A DNA stretch of 33,001 nt from Belliella aquatica. Lineage in GTDB: Bacteria > Bacteroidota > Bacteroidia > Cytophagales > Cyclobacteriaceae. Under the pieces are notes generated by a model that was not told where the DNA came from, searched no databases, and saw nothing but the letters and a program-made list of their open reading frames with translations. Below are positions 1 through 8,151 of this stretch, in pieces. Made by a program: the position numbers and the translations under genes. The first letter of the stretch is position 1. Each line of letters begins with the position of its first letter. The stretch is from positions 1 to 33,001 of the forward strand of contig NZ_BMFD01000026.1 in assembly GCF_014637795.1 (NCBI RefSeq), in the 5' to 3' direction.

Positions 1-2
1 TG

Positions 3-103
3 GTAAGTTGCTCCTCAGCAGAGCTTACGTCCTCTTCGAATCTGCATGGCATGTTAAGAAATTTTTCAACAAAAGTCACCAACTATTTTTGACCACATTA
101 CCA
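3..103. repeat. Left copy of a 101-bp perfect inverted repeat; probable insertion-sequence end
   Basis: The sequence is identical over 101 bases to the reverse complement of 32901-33001. The match stops sharply at 103/104 and runs to the window edge on the other side, so the full repeat is longer than seen. Read outward from the gene side it begins TGGTAATGTGGTCAAAAATA, which resembles the TG...CA tips of IS3/IS481-type elements (inference). Two partial open frames cross it. One reads inward on the plus strand and stops at 90-92. The other reads outward on the minus strand from an ATG at 50-52. Neither is long enough to identify a transposase. The surA-like stop codon lies only 7 bases inside the boundary. 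Confidence 0.9.
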
Positions 104-110
104 TTTTTGA

Positions 111-1505
111 CTATTTGCCATCTAAAGCATTGCAAGCGTCATATGCTGGGTCAATGTCTATATAAACGTCTTCTTTGGCAGTGACAAACCATTTACTGAG
201 GATTTCATCTTCTTTCTTTCTCAAGGTAGCAGCTTTCAATTTTTCATAATCATCATTCATATTCGCTCTGTGAGCAGGATATCTGTCTTGATAATATAAA
301 ATCCTGACTTTAGTACCTTCTCTCGGATCTTCGAAACGCATGGGTTTGGTAATAGAACCAATTTTCATACTGTCGATAGTGAAATATAAAACAGGGTCTT
401 CGAGAGTTCTAAGTGTTAGCTTATTTGACCCTGAACCTGGATCCGAGAAATAGCCCCCATTGTCAGAAGTATTTCGATCTTCAGAATATTCTTTTGCAGC
501 TTTTGCGAACTCTATTTTCTTATCAAGAATCACAGTTCTAAGACTGTCTAAATACCTCTCAGTATCTTTGATGTCCTGCTCAGATGGTTCTGGCTTGATC
601 AAAATATGTCTTGTATTGAAAGTATTTCCTCTTCTTTCTAACAGTTGAATCATGTGAAATCCAAACATGGTCTCAACAGGATCAGATATTTCACCAGGTC
701 TCAATGCTAGTGATGTAGCTTCATATTCTGGCGCGAGTTCCCCTCTTCTGAAAAAGCCTAATTCACCACCCTGTACAGCAGAGCCTGGGTCTTGAGAGTA
801 TTGACCGGCTAGCGTTGCAAAGTCAGATTTCCCTTCTCCAATCTGCTTTTTAAGGTCTGCCAGAAAAGCAGCGACTTGATTTTTATTAGCCTCGTTTACG
901 ACTGGTTTTCTTACAATCTGACCGACTGTAACTTCTGCAGAGAAAAATGGAAGAGAATCTCTTGGAATGGAAGAGAAAAATCTCCTTACTTCAGCAGGAG
1001 AAACCCCCATGCCTTCTGTGATTTTTCCTTTCATACGCTCTACAATCATCTGTTCTTTCAAAGCATCAGTAATTTCAGCTTTCAGCTGTTCAGAAGTCTT
1101 TCCATAAACCTCAGCAAGCATGTTTTCATCTCCTCCGATTTGTTGCATTACCATGGCAAACCTTTGATCTGCCTGAATCATTACTTCGGCATCACTTACA
1201 ATCACTGAGTCAATTTCAGCTTTTGCTACCATCAGTTTACTAATTAGCAGCGATTCAAAAATATCACATTTGGTAGGTGCTTCAAATCCCTGTTGAGAAT
1301 TAGCTATCGCTTCCAGATAAGTTTTCTGAACGTCAGATTCAAGAATAATGCTGTTATTGACTTTCGCCACGATCCTGTCAAGTACTTGGCCAGTTGTTGG
1401 AGTTGTCTCTTTTTCTTTATCCTGCGCAATCAGCGTGTTTGTAAATAAAAAAAGACCTGTCAAGGCAAGGATGTATTTCATTTTAATCATATATTTTGAA
1501 CTCAT
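111..1505 (-). CDS. surA: SurA-type periplasmic peptidyl-prolyl cis-trans isomerase
   Basis: Periplasmic chaperone/foldase that would escort unfolded outer-membrane proteins. The 464 residues begin with a signal peptide (hydrophobic stretch about 10-26, likely cleavage near LIA-Q). A SurA N-terminal domain follows at about 41-185 (RIVAKVNNSIILESDV). A first parvulin domain lies at about 191-292 (GELGFFRRGEL, GFHMIQLLERR) and a second at about 296-400 (RHILI, NGGYF). The second is less typical at its C-terminal edge. It is the last gene of a three-gene minus-strand operon. The ATG at 1505 overlaps the upstream gene by 23 nt. ATGs at 1490 and 1481 give a more usual signal peptide (MKYILALTGLF), so the true start may be one of those. 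The stop lies 7 nt from a repeat boundary, so no native terminator is seen. Confidence 0.88.
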   Translation of the reverse strand: MSSKYMIKMKYILALTGLFLFTNTLIAQDKEKETTPTTGQVLDRIVAKVNNSIILESDVQKTYLEAIANSQQGFEAPTKCDIFESLLISKLMVAKAEIDSVIVSDAEVMIQADQRFAMVMQQIGGDENMLAEVYGKTSEQLKAEITDALKEQMIVERMKGKITEGMGVSPAEVRRFFSSIPRDSLPFFSAEVTVGQIVRKPVVNEANKNQVAAFLADLKKQIGEGKSDFATLAGQYSQDPGSAVQGGELGFFRRGELAPEYEATSLALRPGEISDPVETMFGFHMIQLLERRGNTFNTRHILIKPEPSEQDIKDTERYLDSLRTVILDKKIEFAKAAKEYSEDRNTSDNGGYFSDPGSGSNKLTLRTLEDPVLYFTIDSMKIGSITKPMRFEDPREGTKVRILYYQDRYPAHRANMNDDYEKLKAATLRKKEDEILSKWFVTAKEDVYIDIDPAYDACNALDGK

Positions 1506-2385
1506 TATTTTCTAGTGCTCTATTATAAATATCTTTTTGTAATTGTTCCACCAAAGCTACACGCTTTTTATTTGTGAGGATTTTTGAGATTTCTTCTCTC
1601 ACAAAATCAAGTGGTGGAATTTGATCTTGCAATTTGTAGTCCAAAATCTTAAAATAATAAGAATAAATCTCATCATCCACTTTGATTAATTTACTATTCC
1701 TAAGAAGTTCTACTTTATTGTTGTTTGCCGCAAGAGGGGTATTTACAATCACATCTTCAAATCTAACCCAAGTAGAATCTTCCATGTAATAGTTTGAAGC
1801 GTGATCAAGTGCGATTTGGCGAATGCTAGTTTCTACATTATCCCTATTTAATGTTAACAATCTTTCAAGAGGTCTATTTTGAGGATTTGATTTTTCCAGT
1901 TTGAAGAAATTTGTCCTGACGATAATCTCTTTGAGACTGAAACTTTCTTTATTATTTTCGTAATATTCTTCAATTTCCGCATTACTTATCTCTGCCGATG
2001 AATTGGAAGTCACATAAGATTTTTCAAATTCATAGACCATCAAAGCATACTTATAATCCAGCAGTTTTCTATTTAACTCTGCTTCATCGAAAGTCATGTT
2101 TTTTCCTGCCTCTAGAATCATCAGCTGTTTTCTGACCCAGGATTGGACATATCTATTTGTCAAATTTGTGCTGTCTTCCTTGCTACTGCCTGTCGTTACA
2201 AGAAAAGCAACATCGGAATTCCTTAGCAATTGGTTTCCCACACTAGCCACAATAGGATTTTCATCTAAGTCATTATTCTCCGATTTGAATTTGAAGAAAT
2301 CGCAAGAACTGAGTAGAATGCTCACCAATATGGGCAGATAAAGCTTATTTGTTAGTGACAATATCGTAGACTCTTCTTTTTTCAT
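1483..2385 (-). CDS. SurA-N-like lipoprotein without an obvious parvulin domain
   Basis: A 300-residue probable lipoprotein. A hydrophobic segment leads to a lipobox LSSC with Cys28, so it should be anchored in a membrane facing the periplasm. The region after it (about 43-160: VASVGNQLLRNSDVAFL, then a helical stretch) resembles the SurA/PpiD N-terminal chaperone domain. The C-terminal half shows none of the parvulin landmarks (HILI, GG-LG-F, G-H-I-L) that both neighbours have. It is probably a chaperone-only paralogue, inferred from position and the N-terminal pattern. The start overlaps the upstream foldase gene by 41 nt and no closer ATG exists. The overlap implies translational coupling. 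The function is not established from sequence alone. Confidence 0.75.
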   Translation of the reverse strand: MKKEESTILSLTNKLYLPILVSILLSSCDFFKFKSENNDLDENPIVASVGNQLLRNSDVAFLVTTGSSKEDSTNLTNRYVQSWVRKQLMILEAGKNMTFDEAELNRKLLDYKYALMVYEFEKSYVTSNSSAEISNAEIEEYYENNKESFSLKEIIVRTNFFKLEKSNPQNRPLERLLTLNRDNVETSIRQIALDHASNYYMEDSTWVRFEDVIVNTPLAANNNKVELLRNSKLIKVDDEIYSYYFKILDYKLQDQIPPLDFVREEISKILTNKKRVALVEQLQKDIYNRALENNEFKIYD

Positions 2386-4351
2386 CCTCGTTGATGCGGA
2401 TGATATAGTTATTTTTTAATTTGCTTAAGAGAGATTTATCAAGATATTCCTGATAGTCTTGAATCACTTTCCCTCTAGTTTCCTCGAATTTTTTAGGGCC
2501 TGCAGGAATCTTATTGCCTAAGAGGATGAAGTACGTTTTCCCATCAAAACTTACTTCTTGAAAGGCTTTATTCGTCATGGCTCTGCTCAAGATAGGATGT
2601 GATTCCATCTCAAAGATGTTGTTTTCTATCGTAAATGCCAAAGGATCGTCATTGAGGAAAGTATTTTCTAACCTCGCTTCAAGGTTGCTTTGATATTTCT
2701 TATCTGACAAGAATTTTCTGACATTTGCAGTCTTATTCTCTTTACCCATTTTCACTATAAGTGCTTCTACGCGCTCATTCCACTGATATCGGTCTTTATT
2801 CTCTTCATAAAATGTGATTTGACCAAGACTATCTTCAAGTGCTTTCTGCCATACATTTTGATTCATCAAAGAAAATAGAAGAATCCCATCTCTGTATTCC
2901 TTTAAGATCAACTGATAATCTTTGTTGTTGGCCTCTAGATCATTTTCTTCAGCAGTATTCAGATTCACTTCTACGAATTTGTCATACCAAGAAGTGAAAT
3001 AATCATTTGCTCCTATTCTTACAATTTGTTCGGCTTTGTCCATAAAATCCATCAATTCACTGACAGATTTCTCTTGACCACTTATTTTGATGATCATTTC
3101 ATCTTTCCACTCTTTGCTCTGGATCAATTTGATGGCATCATTCTTCACATTATTTTTGAATATTACTCCAATTGAGTCTATCAAAGCTTCATTTTCTTCA
3201 AATGAATATCTTGATTTTTGAATTGCAACAACCTGAGACTGAATCAATGTTGATCGGCTATCACGAAGGATTTTTGATTTGATTATTTCCTCCATTTCTT
3301 CAAATGTAGCCAAAGGTTTTTTGTCTTCAAGTCTAATGATATGATAGCCATAGGGGGTTTTCACTGGGGGTGAGATCTCTCCAATTTCTGTTAAACTGAA
3401 AGCTGTTCTTTCAAATTCAGGGATTACAGATCCTGTGCTCATCCAAGATAACATTCCGCCAGAATTTTTGGTCCCCATATCTTCGGAGTACATCTTACAG
3501 ACATCTTCCCAGACACTTTCGGGCTTTTGTAATTCGGTATATATATCCCCCACTTTTCTCAAAGCGCGCTCTTCTGATACAGGATCATTTGGAGGTGTGC
3601 GAACTAAGATATGGGAAACTCGAATTTCGCCTGGATTTGGTTTTCTATCTTCTAATTTAATGATATGGTATCCATATCCTGTGAGGATAGGATCAGAAAT
3701 TTGACCTGTTTGCAAACCAAAAGCAGCATCTTCGAATTGGTGAACCATCTGAAGGGCTGTAAAATAACCCAAACTACCTTTATTCTCCTGTGCAGATGGA
3801 TCGTCAGAATACTCTAATGCGAGTTCATTAAAATCAGCACCAGCTTCTGATTGACTTTTTAATTTCTCAGCCATTCTAAAGACAGCAATACTATCCGCTT
3901 GACTAGCATTTGAAGGAAATTGAAGAAGAATATGACTTGCTTTTACGACCTCCTGCATCCGGTTATATGCTTTCATCAATTCACCTTCCTGAAGTGAGTT
4001 TTTGATCAAAAAAGGACGAATTAAGTCTTCTTTAAACATAGAGAATTCTTTCTGAAATTCGTCTATTTCTGCCAGACCTTCATTTTCAGCTTCTTTTACT
4101 TTCAATTTAAAATTGACAAATAAATCGAAAGTCTCTTCAAACTCTGCCTCTGTGATTTTTGATTCTTTGCTTTGAAACGCTCTGTTTTTTGACAGAATGT
4201 GTAAAAATTCATCTGCATAGATTTCCTCATTCCCTAAAGTCAAAAGTGACACAGGAACAGTTACCTGATTTTCTTCTTGCTTTATCGTAGCCTTTGGGCT
4301 ACAGGAATAGGCAAGAATCAATAGAGGAATAGAGAAATATTTGATTTTCAT
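2345..4351 (-). CDS. Two-parvulin peptidyl-prolyl isomerase lipoprotein (PpiD/SurA-like)
   Basis: Envelope foldase that catalyses proline cis-trans isomerisation and probably helps fold exported proteins. From the ATG at 4351 the product has 668 residues. A short signal leads to Cys17 (AYSC), a loose lipobox. An N-terminal helical chaperone region follows at about 30-130, with tandem parvulin domains at about 135-237 (KASHILLQFP, GSLGYF, GYGYHIIKLEDRKP) and 243-345 (VSHILVRTPP, GGMLSWM, PYGYHIIRLEDKKP). About 320 further helical residues may be a substrate-binding tail. An in-frame TTG at 4381 would add ten residues before the signal and is less likely. It is the first gene of the three-gene chaperone operon, 91 nt downstream of the kinase gene, with a plausible promoter in that gap. 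Confidence 0.87.
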   Translation of the reverse strand: MKIKYFSIPLLILAYSCSPKATIKQEENQVTVPVSLLTLGNEEIYADEFLHILSKNRAFQSKESKITEAEFEETFDLFVNFKLKVKEAENEGLAEIDEFQKEFSMFKEDLIRPFLIKNSLQEGELMKAYNRMQEVVKASHILLQFPSNASQADSIAVFRMAEKLKSQSEAGADFNELALEYSDDPSAQENKGSLGYFTALQMVHQFEDAAFGLQTGQISDPILTGYGYHIIKLEDRKPNPGEIRVSHILVRTPPNDPVSEERALRKVGDIYTELQKPESVWEDVCKMYSEDMGTKNSGGMLSWMSTGSVIPEFERTAFSLTEIGEISPPVKTPYGYHIIRLEDKKPLATFEEMEEIIKSKILRDSRSTLIQSQVVAIQKSRYSFEENEALIDSIGVIFKNNVKNDAIKLIQSKEWKDEMIIKISGQEKSVSELMDFMDKAEQIVRIGANDYFTSWYDKFVEVNLNTAEENDLEANNKDYQLILKEYRDGILLFSLMNQNVWQKALEDSLGQITFYEENKDRYQWNERVEALIVKMGKENKTANVRKFLSDKKYQSNLEARLENTFLNDDPLAFTIENNIFEMESHPILSRAMTNKAFQEVSFDGKTYFILLGNKIPAGPKKFEETRGKVIQDYQEYLDKSLLSKLKNNYIIRINEDEKRRVYDIVTNK

Positions 4352-4386
4352 ATTGATGACATGCTGAAAATGATACTGCAATGTTA

Positions 4387-4414
4387 CAAATTAAAATGAA
4401 GAATATTTTTGCAA
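4387..4414 (-). promoter_or_regulatory. Possible Bacteroidota-type promoter of the foldase operon
   Basis: Read on the minus strand there is TTG (4414-4412), 18 nt, then TAATTTG (4393-4387). This is close to the Bacteroidota -33 TTTG / -7 TAnnTTTG pattern, with the -7 box one base short. It lies about 35 nt before the ATG at 4351. Motif match only. Confidence 0.33.
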
Positions 4415-4442
4415 TAAAGCATAAAGCTTAAAGAATTAACAA

Positions 4443-4859
4443 TTATTTGGATTTCAAATTCTTGAATAACCTACAGGTATTTTGTTTTCCTGAAGTCTCA
4501 AATTCGATTTTATCCATGATTTTTTTGACCAAAATGATACCTAATCCACCTTTGCGTTTAGCTTTTTTGACATGGTTGATCTCAGGCTCTCTGTATTCGG
4601 TGATATTGAAGCCTTCTCCAGAATCTCTGATTTCAATTTTGAGCAGTCCAGCATCTTTTTCGACACCTATTTGTATGAACTCCTCTCCATTGCAGCCATG
4701 AGAATGAATGATCAAATTGGCGCACACTTCGTCCACCGCCAATGTTACTTGGTGTTGTTCGATTTCACTCAGGGATGTGTTCTGAAGAATTTCGCTTAAA
4801 AAAATCCTTAAATCCGAAAGCCTCGTCGTGTCACAATATAATTTTAGCTCGTGCTTCAT
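4443..4859 (-). CDS. RsbW/SpoIIAB-type serine-protein kinase (anti-sigma factor family)
   Basis: A 138-residue single-domain GHKL ATPase of the type that phosphorylates a STAS partner and may sequester a sigma factor or other target. The N box VDEVCANLIIHSH carries the Mg-binding Asn48. The G1 box is IRDSGEGF (about 78-84), and the glycine-rich GGLGI is at 104-108. There is no transmembrane or sensor region. The ATG overlaps the stop of the STAS gene by 4 nt, a sign of coupled translation. With the phosphatase upstream this completes a partner-switch set. Neither a sigma factor nor an obvious output protein lies next to it, so the target is unknown. Confidence 0.88.
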   Translation of the reverse strand: MKHELKLYCDTTRLSDLRIFLSEILQNTSLSEIEQHQVTLAVDEVCANLIIHSHGCNGEEFIQIGVEKDAGLLKIEIRDSGEGFNITEYREPEINHVKKAKRKGGLGIILVKKIMDKIEFETSGKQNTCRLFKNLKSK

Positions 4860-5194
4860 TCGATTTCTTGTACGGCCTCGATTTTTTTTGACTTGATATT
4901 GATCAGATGATCCAAACCTAATATTTTGAAAACTTGAAATACTTTTTCATTGAGACCAAAGATGACAAGGGTGATGTTTTTTTCTTCAAAATCCTCAATA
5001 TAAGACATAAAAACCCCCAATCCTGCGGAAGATATATAATCTAGTTGTGTTCCGTCTATCAGGATATTTTTGGCTTCCTGCTCGATCAAGTCAACAATGG
5101 CTTCATCAAGCTCTACAGAATTACTAGCATCTACCTCACCTATTAATTGGATAAGGTGGTAATTAGTCTCTTTCGTTGTTTCAATCTTTAGCAT
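4856..5194 (-). CDS. STAS-domain protein, anti-anti-sigma factor type (SpoIIAA/RsbV-like)
   Basis: A 112-residue cytoplasmic STAS protein, the phosphorylatable middle member of a partner switch. The motif YISSAGLG aligns with the phosphoacceptor motif of SpoIIAA/RsbV (D-S-S/T-G-L-G), which makes Ser56 the likely phosphosite. The preceding strand ILIDGTQLDYI is typical. Ser replaces the usual Asp before the phosphosite, a common variant. The gene begins 30 nt after the phosphatase stop and its stop overlaps the kinase start by 4 nt. In the expected cycle the kinase phosphorylates it and the SpoIIE-type phosphatase removes the phosphate (family knowledge, not shown here). Confidence 0.88.
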   Translation of the reverse strand: MLKIETTKETNYHLIQLIGEVDASNSVELDEAIVDLIEQEAKNILIDGTQLDYISSAGLGVFMSYIEDFEEKNITLVIFGLNEKVFQVFKILGLDHLINIKSKKIEAVQEIE

Positions 5195-5224
5195 GTTTTT
5201 GTATACGCTTTTGAAGCTGAGTAG

Positions 5225-7288
5225 TTATGAATTGAATTTGATGACCAATAATGAATAGTCATCATCAGGAAGAGTATTCGACCCGATGAAATCATAAACT
5301 TGATCGATTAATTTTTGTTGAATTTCGGCTGCAGTTTGCTCATGATTCTCAGTTAGCACATTTTTAAGCCTTTCATAGCCAAATTCTTCCGAGTGTTCAT
5401 TTTTGGCTTCTACAATTCCATCGGTGAATAGCACTAAGATGTCGTCCTTTTTGTAGAACACCTCTTTTTCATGAATGTACTTTTCGAAGCTACTATTCCG
5501 AAGGATACCGAGCCCCATCCCATCTATGTCCAAATACTCCGAATCATTTTTCTCAGCATCATAAAACAGCGTTGGACAATGCCCAGCTCTCGCATATCGT
5601 ATGCTTTTCTTTTTTGTATTGATGATAAAATAAGAAGTGGTGATAAAGTGGTTTTTCTCTAGACAATGGCTTAATGCCATATTTGCTTTGACTAAAAATT
5701 CTTTGGGGCTTGGGTTGAGTTGTACCAAACTATGGAAAACCCCTTTCATCTGTGACATGTTGAAAGCTGCGGAAGTCCCTTTGCCTGAAACATCACCTAT
5801 GATGACAGCAAATTCAGCTTCTCCCAAGCTTTGTGTTTCGTAATAGTCCCCACCTACTTCGTCAGCGGCCTCTGAGAAGCCATGAATTTCAAAAGTGGAG
5901 TCATGATGCAGCTCAGATGGTAAAAGACTTCTCTGAACTCTCTGCGCGATCAATAGTTCTTCTTTATAACGCTCGTTTTTCAAAGCTTCATTGAGAAGTC
6001 TGTGATTTTCTACTGAAATACAGGCTTGTCCAACAAAGGTGGAAATGATGTTGATCATTTCTTTATTGAAACCATCCTTCACTTCTTTCAATAAGAAAAT
6101 CCTTCCAATGGTATTTTTATTGACCGTCAAAGGAATCATCATGACAGATTTGTATTTTAAATCATTGATTTTTCCCGTGTAGGTTTTATTGTCTTGCAGT
6201 TTGTCATCCCACTTGAAATCTGAAAATGGTTTGCTGCTTCCAATTAATTTCTGAAGCACTACTTGCTCTTCGTTACTAAGATAACGTTGGTGAATGATGC
6301 TGCTTTTTTCATCATGCTCTTTTAGTTCTAGCCAAGCCGCATCTACATAAGCTGCACTCATACAAGAATCCATAAGAATGTCTAGCACTTGATTTTCATT
6401 TTGCCCCGGCTTGATAGATTGGCTCAACCGCTGGAAATTGATCGCTTCGATTAGCTTTTGCTCAAAAACAGACGAGGTAGGTAAGTTGAATAGCGTTACC
6501 AAAAAGCTGAAAATTGCATAAATGAAAACAAAAGAAAAAAGAGACAATAGAAAGAGGTTGTCAGTAAGATTCAAATAAATGGAATTCTCTTCGCTGTAAC
6601 TTAAAACTTGGATAAATAAATAGGCAGCCGAAAATTGGATAAATACCAAAAATAGAATTGACTTCCATTTTTCTTTGAAAGTTAAATAAGGAATCCATTT
6701 TAAATTAACTGCAAGGGATGCGCCGAAAATAACCAAAACAGCAAGACCAAAAAGAAAGCTATAATCGAGTGTGTTTCTATTGAAAAAAACAAAAAACATA
6801 CTTATCAAAAGTCCAACTTCAAATGCCTGCCATTGCTGAACGACACGTTTGGTTCTTTGATACAGAATCAAGTGCTTCCATAATAAAGTACATGATACTA
6901 GAAATAATGTAACAAAAGCAAAGTCAATGTGGTAAAACACATTTCGAAGTAAAGGATCAGATGCAAGCCTACTGTCACCAAGCAAATAATAGAAAATAGA
7001 AATTATTATCGATATACTTGTAGCAACGAGTCCGGTGGTCGCTCCACGCCAGATTAGATCAATGAAATTATTCTTTTCACTTTTCTGAATGGAATAATTG
7101 AAAAAAAGATAAACGACAATAAAGAAAAGTATCTCTAAAATGTAGGATATTTCAGGAGCAATACCTGATTCCATTTGATTAAGGTTCCCAAAAAGTCGTG
7201 TGATATCAACAAAAAGCAAGGCTAGCCAAGTCATAATGGCAACCAATAGGCTTATTTTGCCGATATTTAGGTTTGGGAGCTTAAGCAT
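5225..7288 (-). CDS. Membrane-anchored GAF-SpoIIE (PP2C) serine phosphatase
   Basis: A 687-residue signalling phosphatase. About eight hydrophobic segments span residues 10-270, followed by a GAF-like domain (about 295-430), a short helical linker and a SpoIIE-type PP2C domain (about 465-687). Catalytic landmarks are present: DEVGGD with metal-binding Asp481, GDVSGKG with Asp499, RAGHCP, FTDGIVEA and PDDDYS. It is expected to dephosphorylate the STAS protein encoded next, with the membrane/GAF part sensing an unknown signal. The start is set at the ATG at 7288. An in-frame TTG at 7306 would add six residues, but a -7-like box ends about 12 nt before it and would leave almost no leader. There is no link to sporulation; this domain is common in non-sporulating bacteria. 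Confidence 0.88.
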   Translation of the reverse strand: MLKLPNLNIGKISLLVAIMTWLALLFVDITRLFGNLNQMESGIAPEISYILEILFFIVVYLFFNYSIQKSEKNNFIDLIWRGATTGLVATSISIIISIFYYLLGDSRLASDPLLRNVFYHIDFAFVTLFLVSCTLLWKHLILYQRTKRVVQQWQAFEVGLLISMFFVFFNRNTLDYSFLFGLAVLVIFGASLAVNLKWIPYLTFKEKWKSILFLVFIQFSAAYLFIQVLSYSEENSIYLNLTDNLFLLSLFSFVFIYAIFSFLVTLFNLPTSSVFEQKLIEAINFQRLSQSIKPGQNENQVLDILMDSCMSAAYVDAAWLELKEHDEKSSIIHQRYLSNEEQVVLQKLIGSSKPFSDFKWDDKLQDNKTYTGKINDLKYKSVMMIPLTVNKNTIGRIFLLKEVKDGFNKEMINIISTFVGQACISVENHRLLNEALKNERYKEELLIAQRVQRSLLPSELHHDSTFEIHGFSEAADEVGGDYYETQSLGEAEFAVIIGDVSGKGTSAAFNMSQMKGVFHSLVQLNPSPKEFLVKANMALSHCLEKNHFITTSYFIINTKKKSIRYARAGHCPTLFYDAEKNDSEYLDIDGMGLGILRNSSFEKYIHEKEVFYKKDDILVLFTDGIVEAKNEHSEEFGYERLKNVLTENHEQTAAEIQQKLIDQVYDFIGSNTLPDDDYSLLVIKFNS

Positions 7289-7317
7289 TTGTATTATAGA
7301 GTACAATAATACACAAA

Positions 7318-7325
7318 CAAACTTA
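7318..7325 (-). promoter_or_regulatory. Possible -7 box for the phosphatase-STAS-kinase operon
   Basis: On the minus strand the bases read TAAGTTTG, an exact TAnnTTTG match, 29 nt before the ATG at 7288. No good TTG -33 element is visible at the normal distance, so support is partial. Confidence 0.3.
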
Positions 7326-7363
7326 ATTATCCCGATAAGGCTTACCAGTAGAAGTATAAAAAA

Positions 7364-8104
7364 ATGTTAAAATCTTTAAAGTTTAGTATGCGCAAATCAC
7401 TTAGTTTTTCGATCATTGTTGTTCTACTGCTTGCTTCGTGCACTGCGGCGGATTTGAATAGAATTCTGGAAGCCGCTGGAGGACAGGGGCCTCTGACACA
7501 ACCGGAAGTTTCCTCAGGCTTGAAGGAAGCATTGGTTCAAGGCATTAGCAAAGGAGCAGACAAAGCCTCCGTCACAGATGGGTTTTTCAAGAATGAATTG
7601 ATTAAAATCCTGCTTCCTGAGGATGCAAGAAGAGTAGAAGCAACCTTGAGACAAATTGGATTGGGTTCGGAAGTAGACCGAGCACTTTTAGCGATTAACA
7701 GAGGCGCAGAAAAAGCAGCTATTGAGGCAAAGCCAATCTTCATCAGTGCAATCAGGCAACTCACCATCCAAGATGCTTTTGCTATTTTGAGAGGAGAACC
7801 AGATGCTGCAACTGCCTTTTTGAGAAGAACGACAGAGACGCAATTGATTGAATTGTTTCAGCCAAGAATTCAAGAATCACTCAATGAAGTTGGGGCTACA
7901 AAATATTACACCGATATCGCTACTACTTATAATGCGATTCCATTGACGAATAGAAAAATCGATCCAGATCTAAACTCTTACGTCACCAACAGAGCAATCG
8001 ATGGACTTTTTAAGTTGATTGCTGAAGAGGAATTGAATATTCGTAAAGATCCCTTGGCAAGAACTACTGTGCTTATGCGACGAGTTTTTGGCGAACAAGA
8101 TTAA
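7364..8104 (+). CDS. DUF4197 lipoprotein
   Basis: A 246-residue predicted lipoprotein with a hydrophobic segment ending in the lipobox LASC (Cys26 from the first ATG). The mature part is rich in Ala, Glu and Leu helices and matches the DUF4197 pattern (VSSGLKEALVQGISKG near the N-terminus, then repeated amphipathic helices). No catalytic motif is seen and the family has no firm function. The first ATG is at 7364. A second in-frame ATG at 7388 (MRKSLSFSIIVVLLLASC) gives a more standard signal and may be the real start. It is a single-gene unit, divergent from the phosphatase operon and ended by a strong hairpin at 8111. Confidence 0.8.
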   Translation: MLKSLKFSMRKSLSFSIIVVLLLASCTAADLNRILEAAGGQGPLTQPEVSSGLKEALVQGISKGADKASVTDGFFKNELIKILLPEDARRVEATLRQIGLGSEVDRALLAINRGAEKAAIEAKPIFISAIRQLTIQDAFAILRGEPDAATAFLRRTTETQLIELFQPRIQESLNEVGATKYYTDIATTYNAIPLTNRKIDPDLNSYVTNRAIDGLFKLIAEEELNIRKDPLARTTVLMRRVFGEQD

Positions 8105-8110
8105 ATACTT

Positions 8111-8151
8111 GGGGTGATTACAGAAAAACAATGTCTGTGATTACCCCTTTT
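8111..8151 (+). terminator. Intrinsic terminator of the DUF4197 gene
   Basis: A 14-bp stem pairs 8111-8124 (GGGGTGATTACAGA) with 8134-8147 (TCTGTGATTACCCC) around a 9-nt loop, followed by TTTT. Two of the pairs are G-U wobbles in plus-strand RNA. In minus-strand RNA they become A-C mismatches, so the stem should work mainly in the plus direction. It overlaps the 3' end of the convergent DUF721 coding sequence. Confidence 0.7.

Noticed and set aside
876-1208. A 110-codon open frame on the plus strand inside the surA-like gene
   Set aside because: It lies wholly antisense to a well-supported gene, its product shows no family pattern, and it has the composition of a reverse-strand shadow.
4443-7288. 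Sporulation regulation, because of SpoIIE/SpoIIAA/SpoIIAB-like proteins
   Set aside because: These domains are widespread in non-sporulating bacteria and no other sporulation gene is present.
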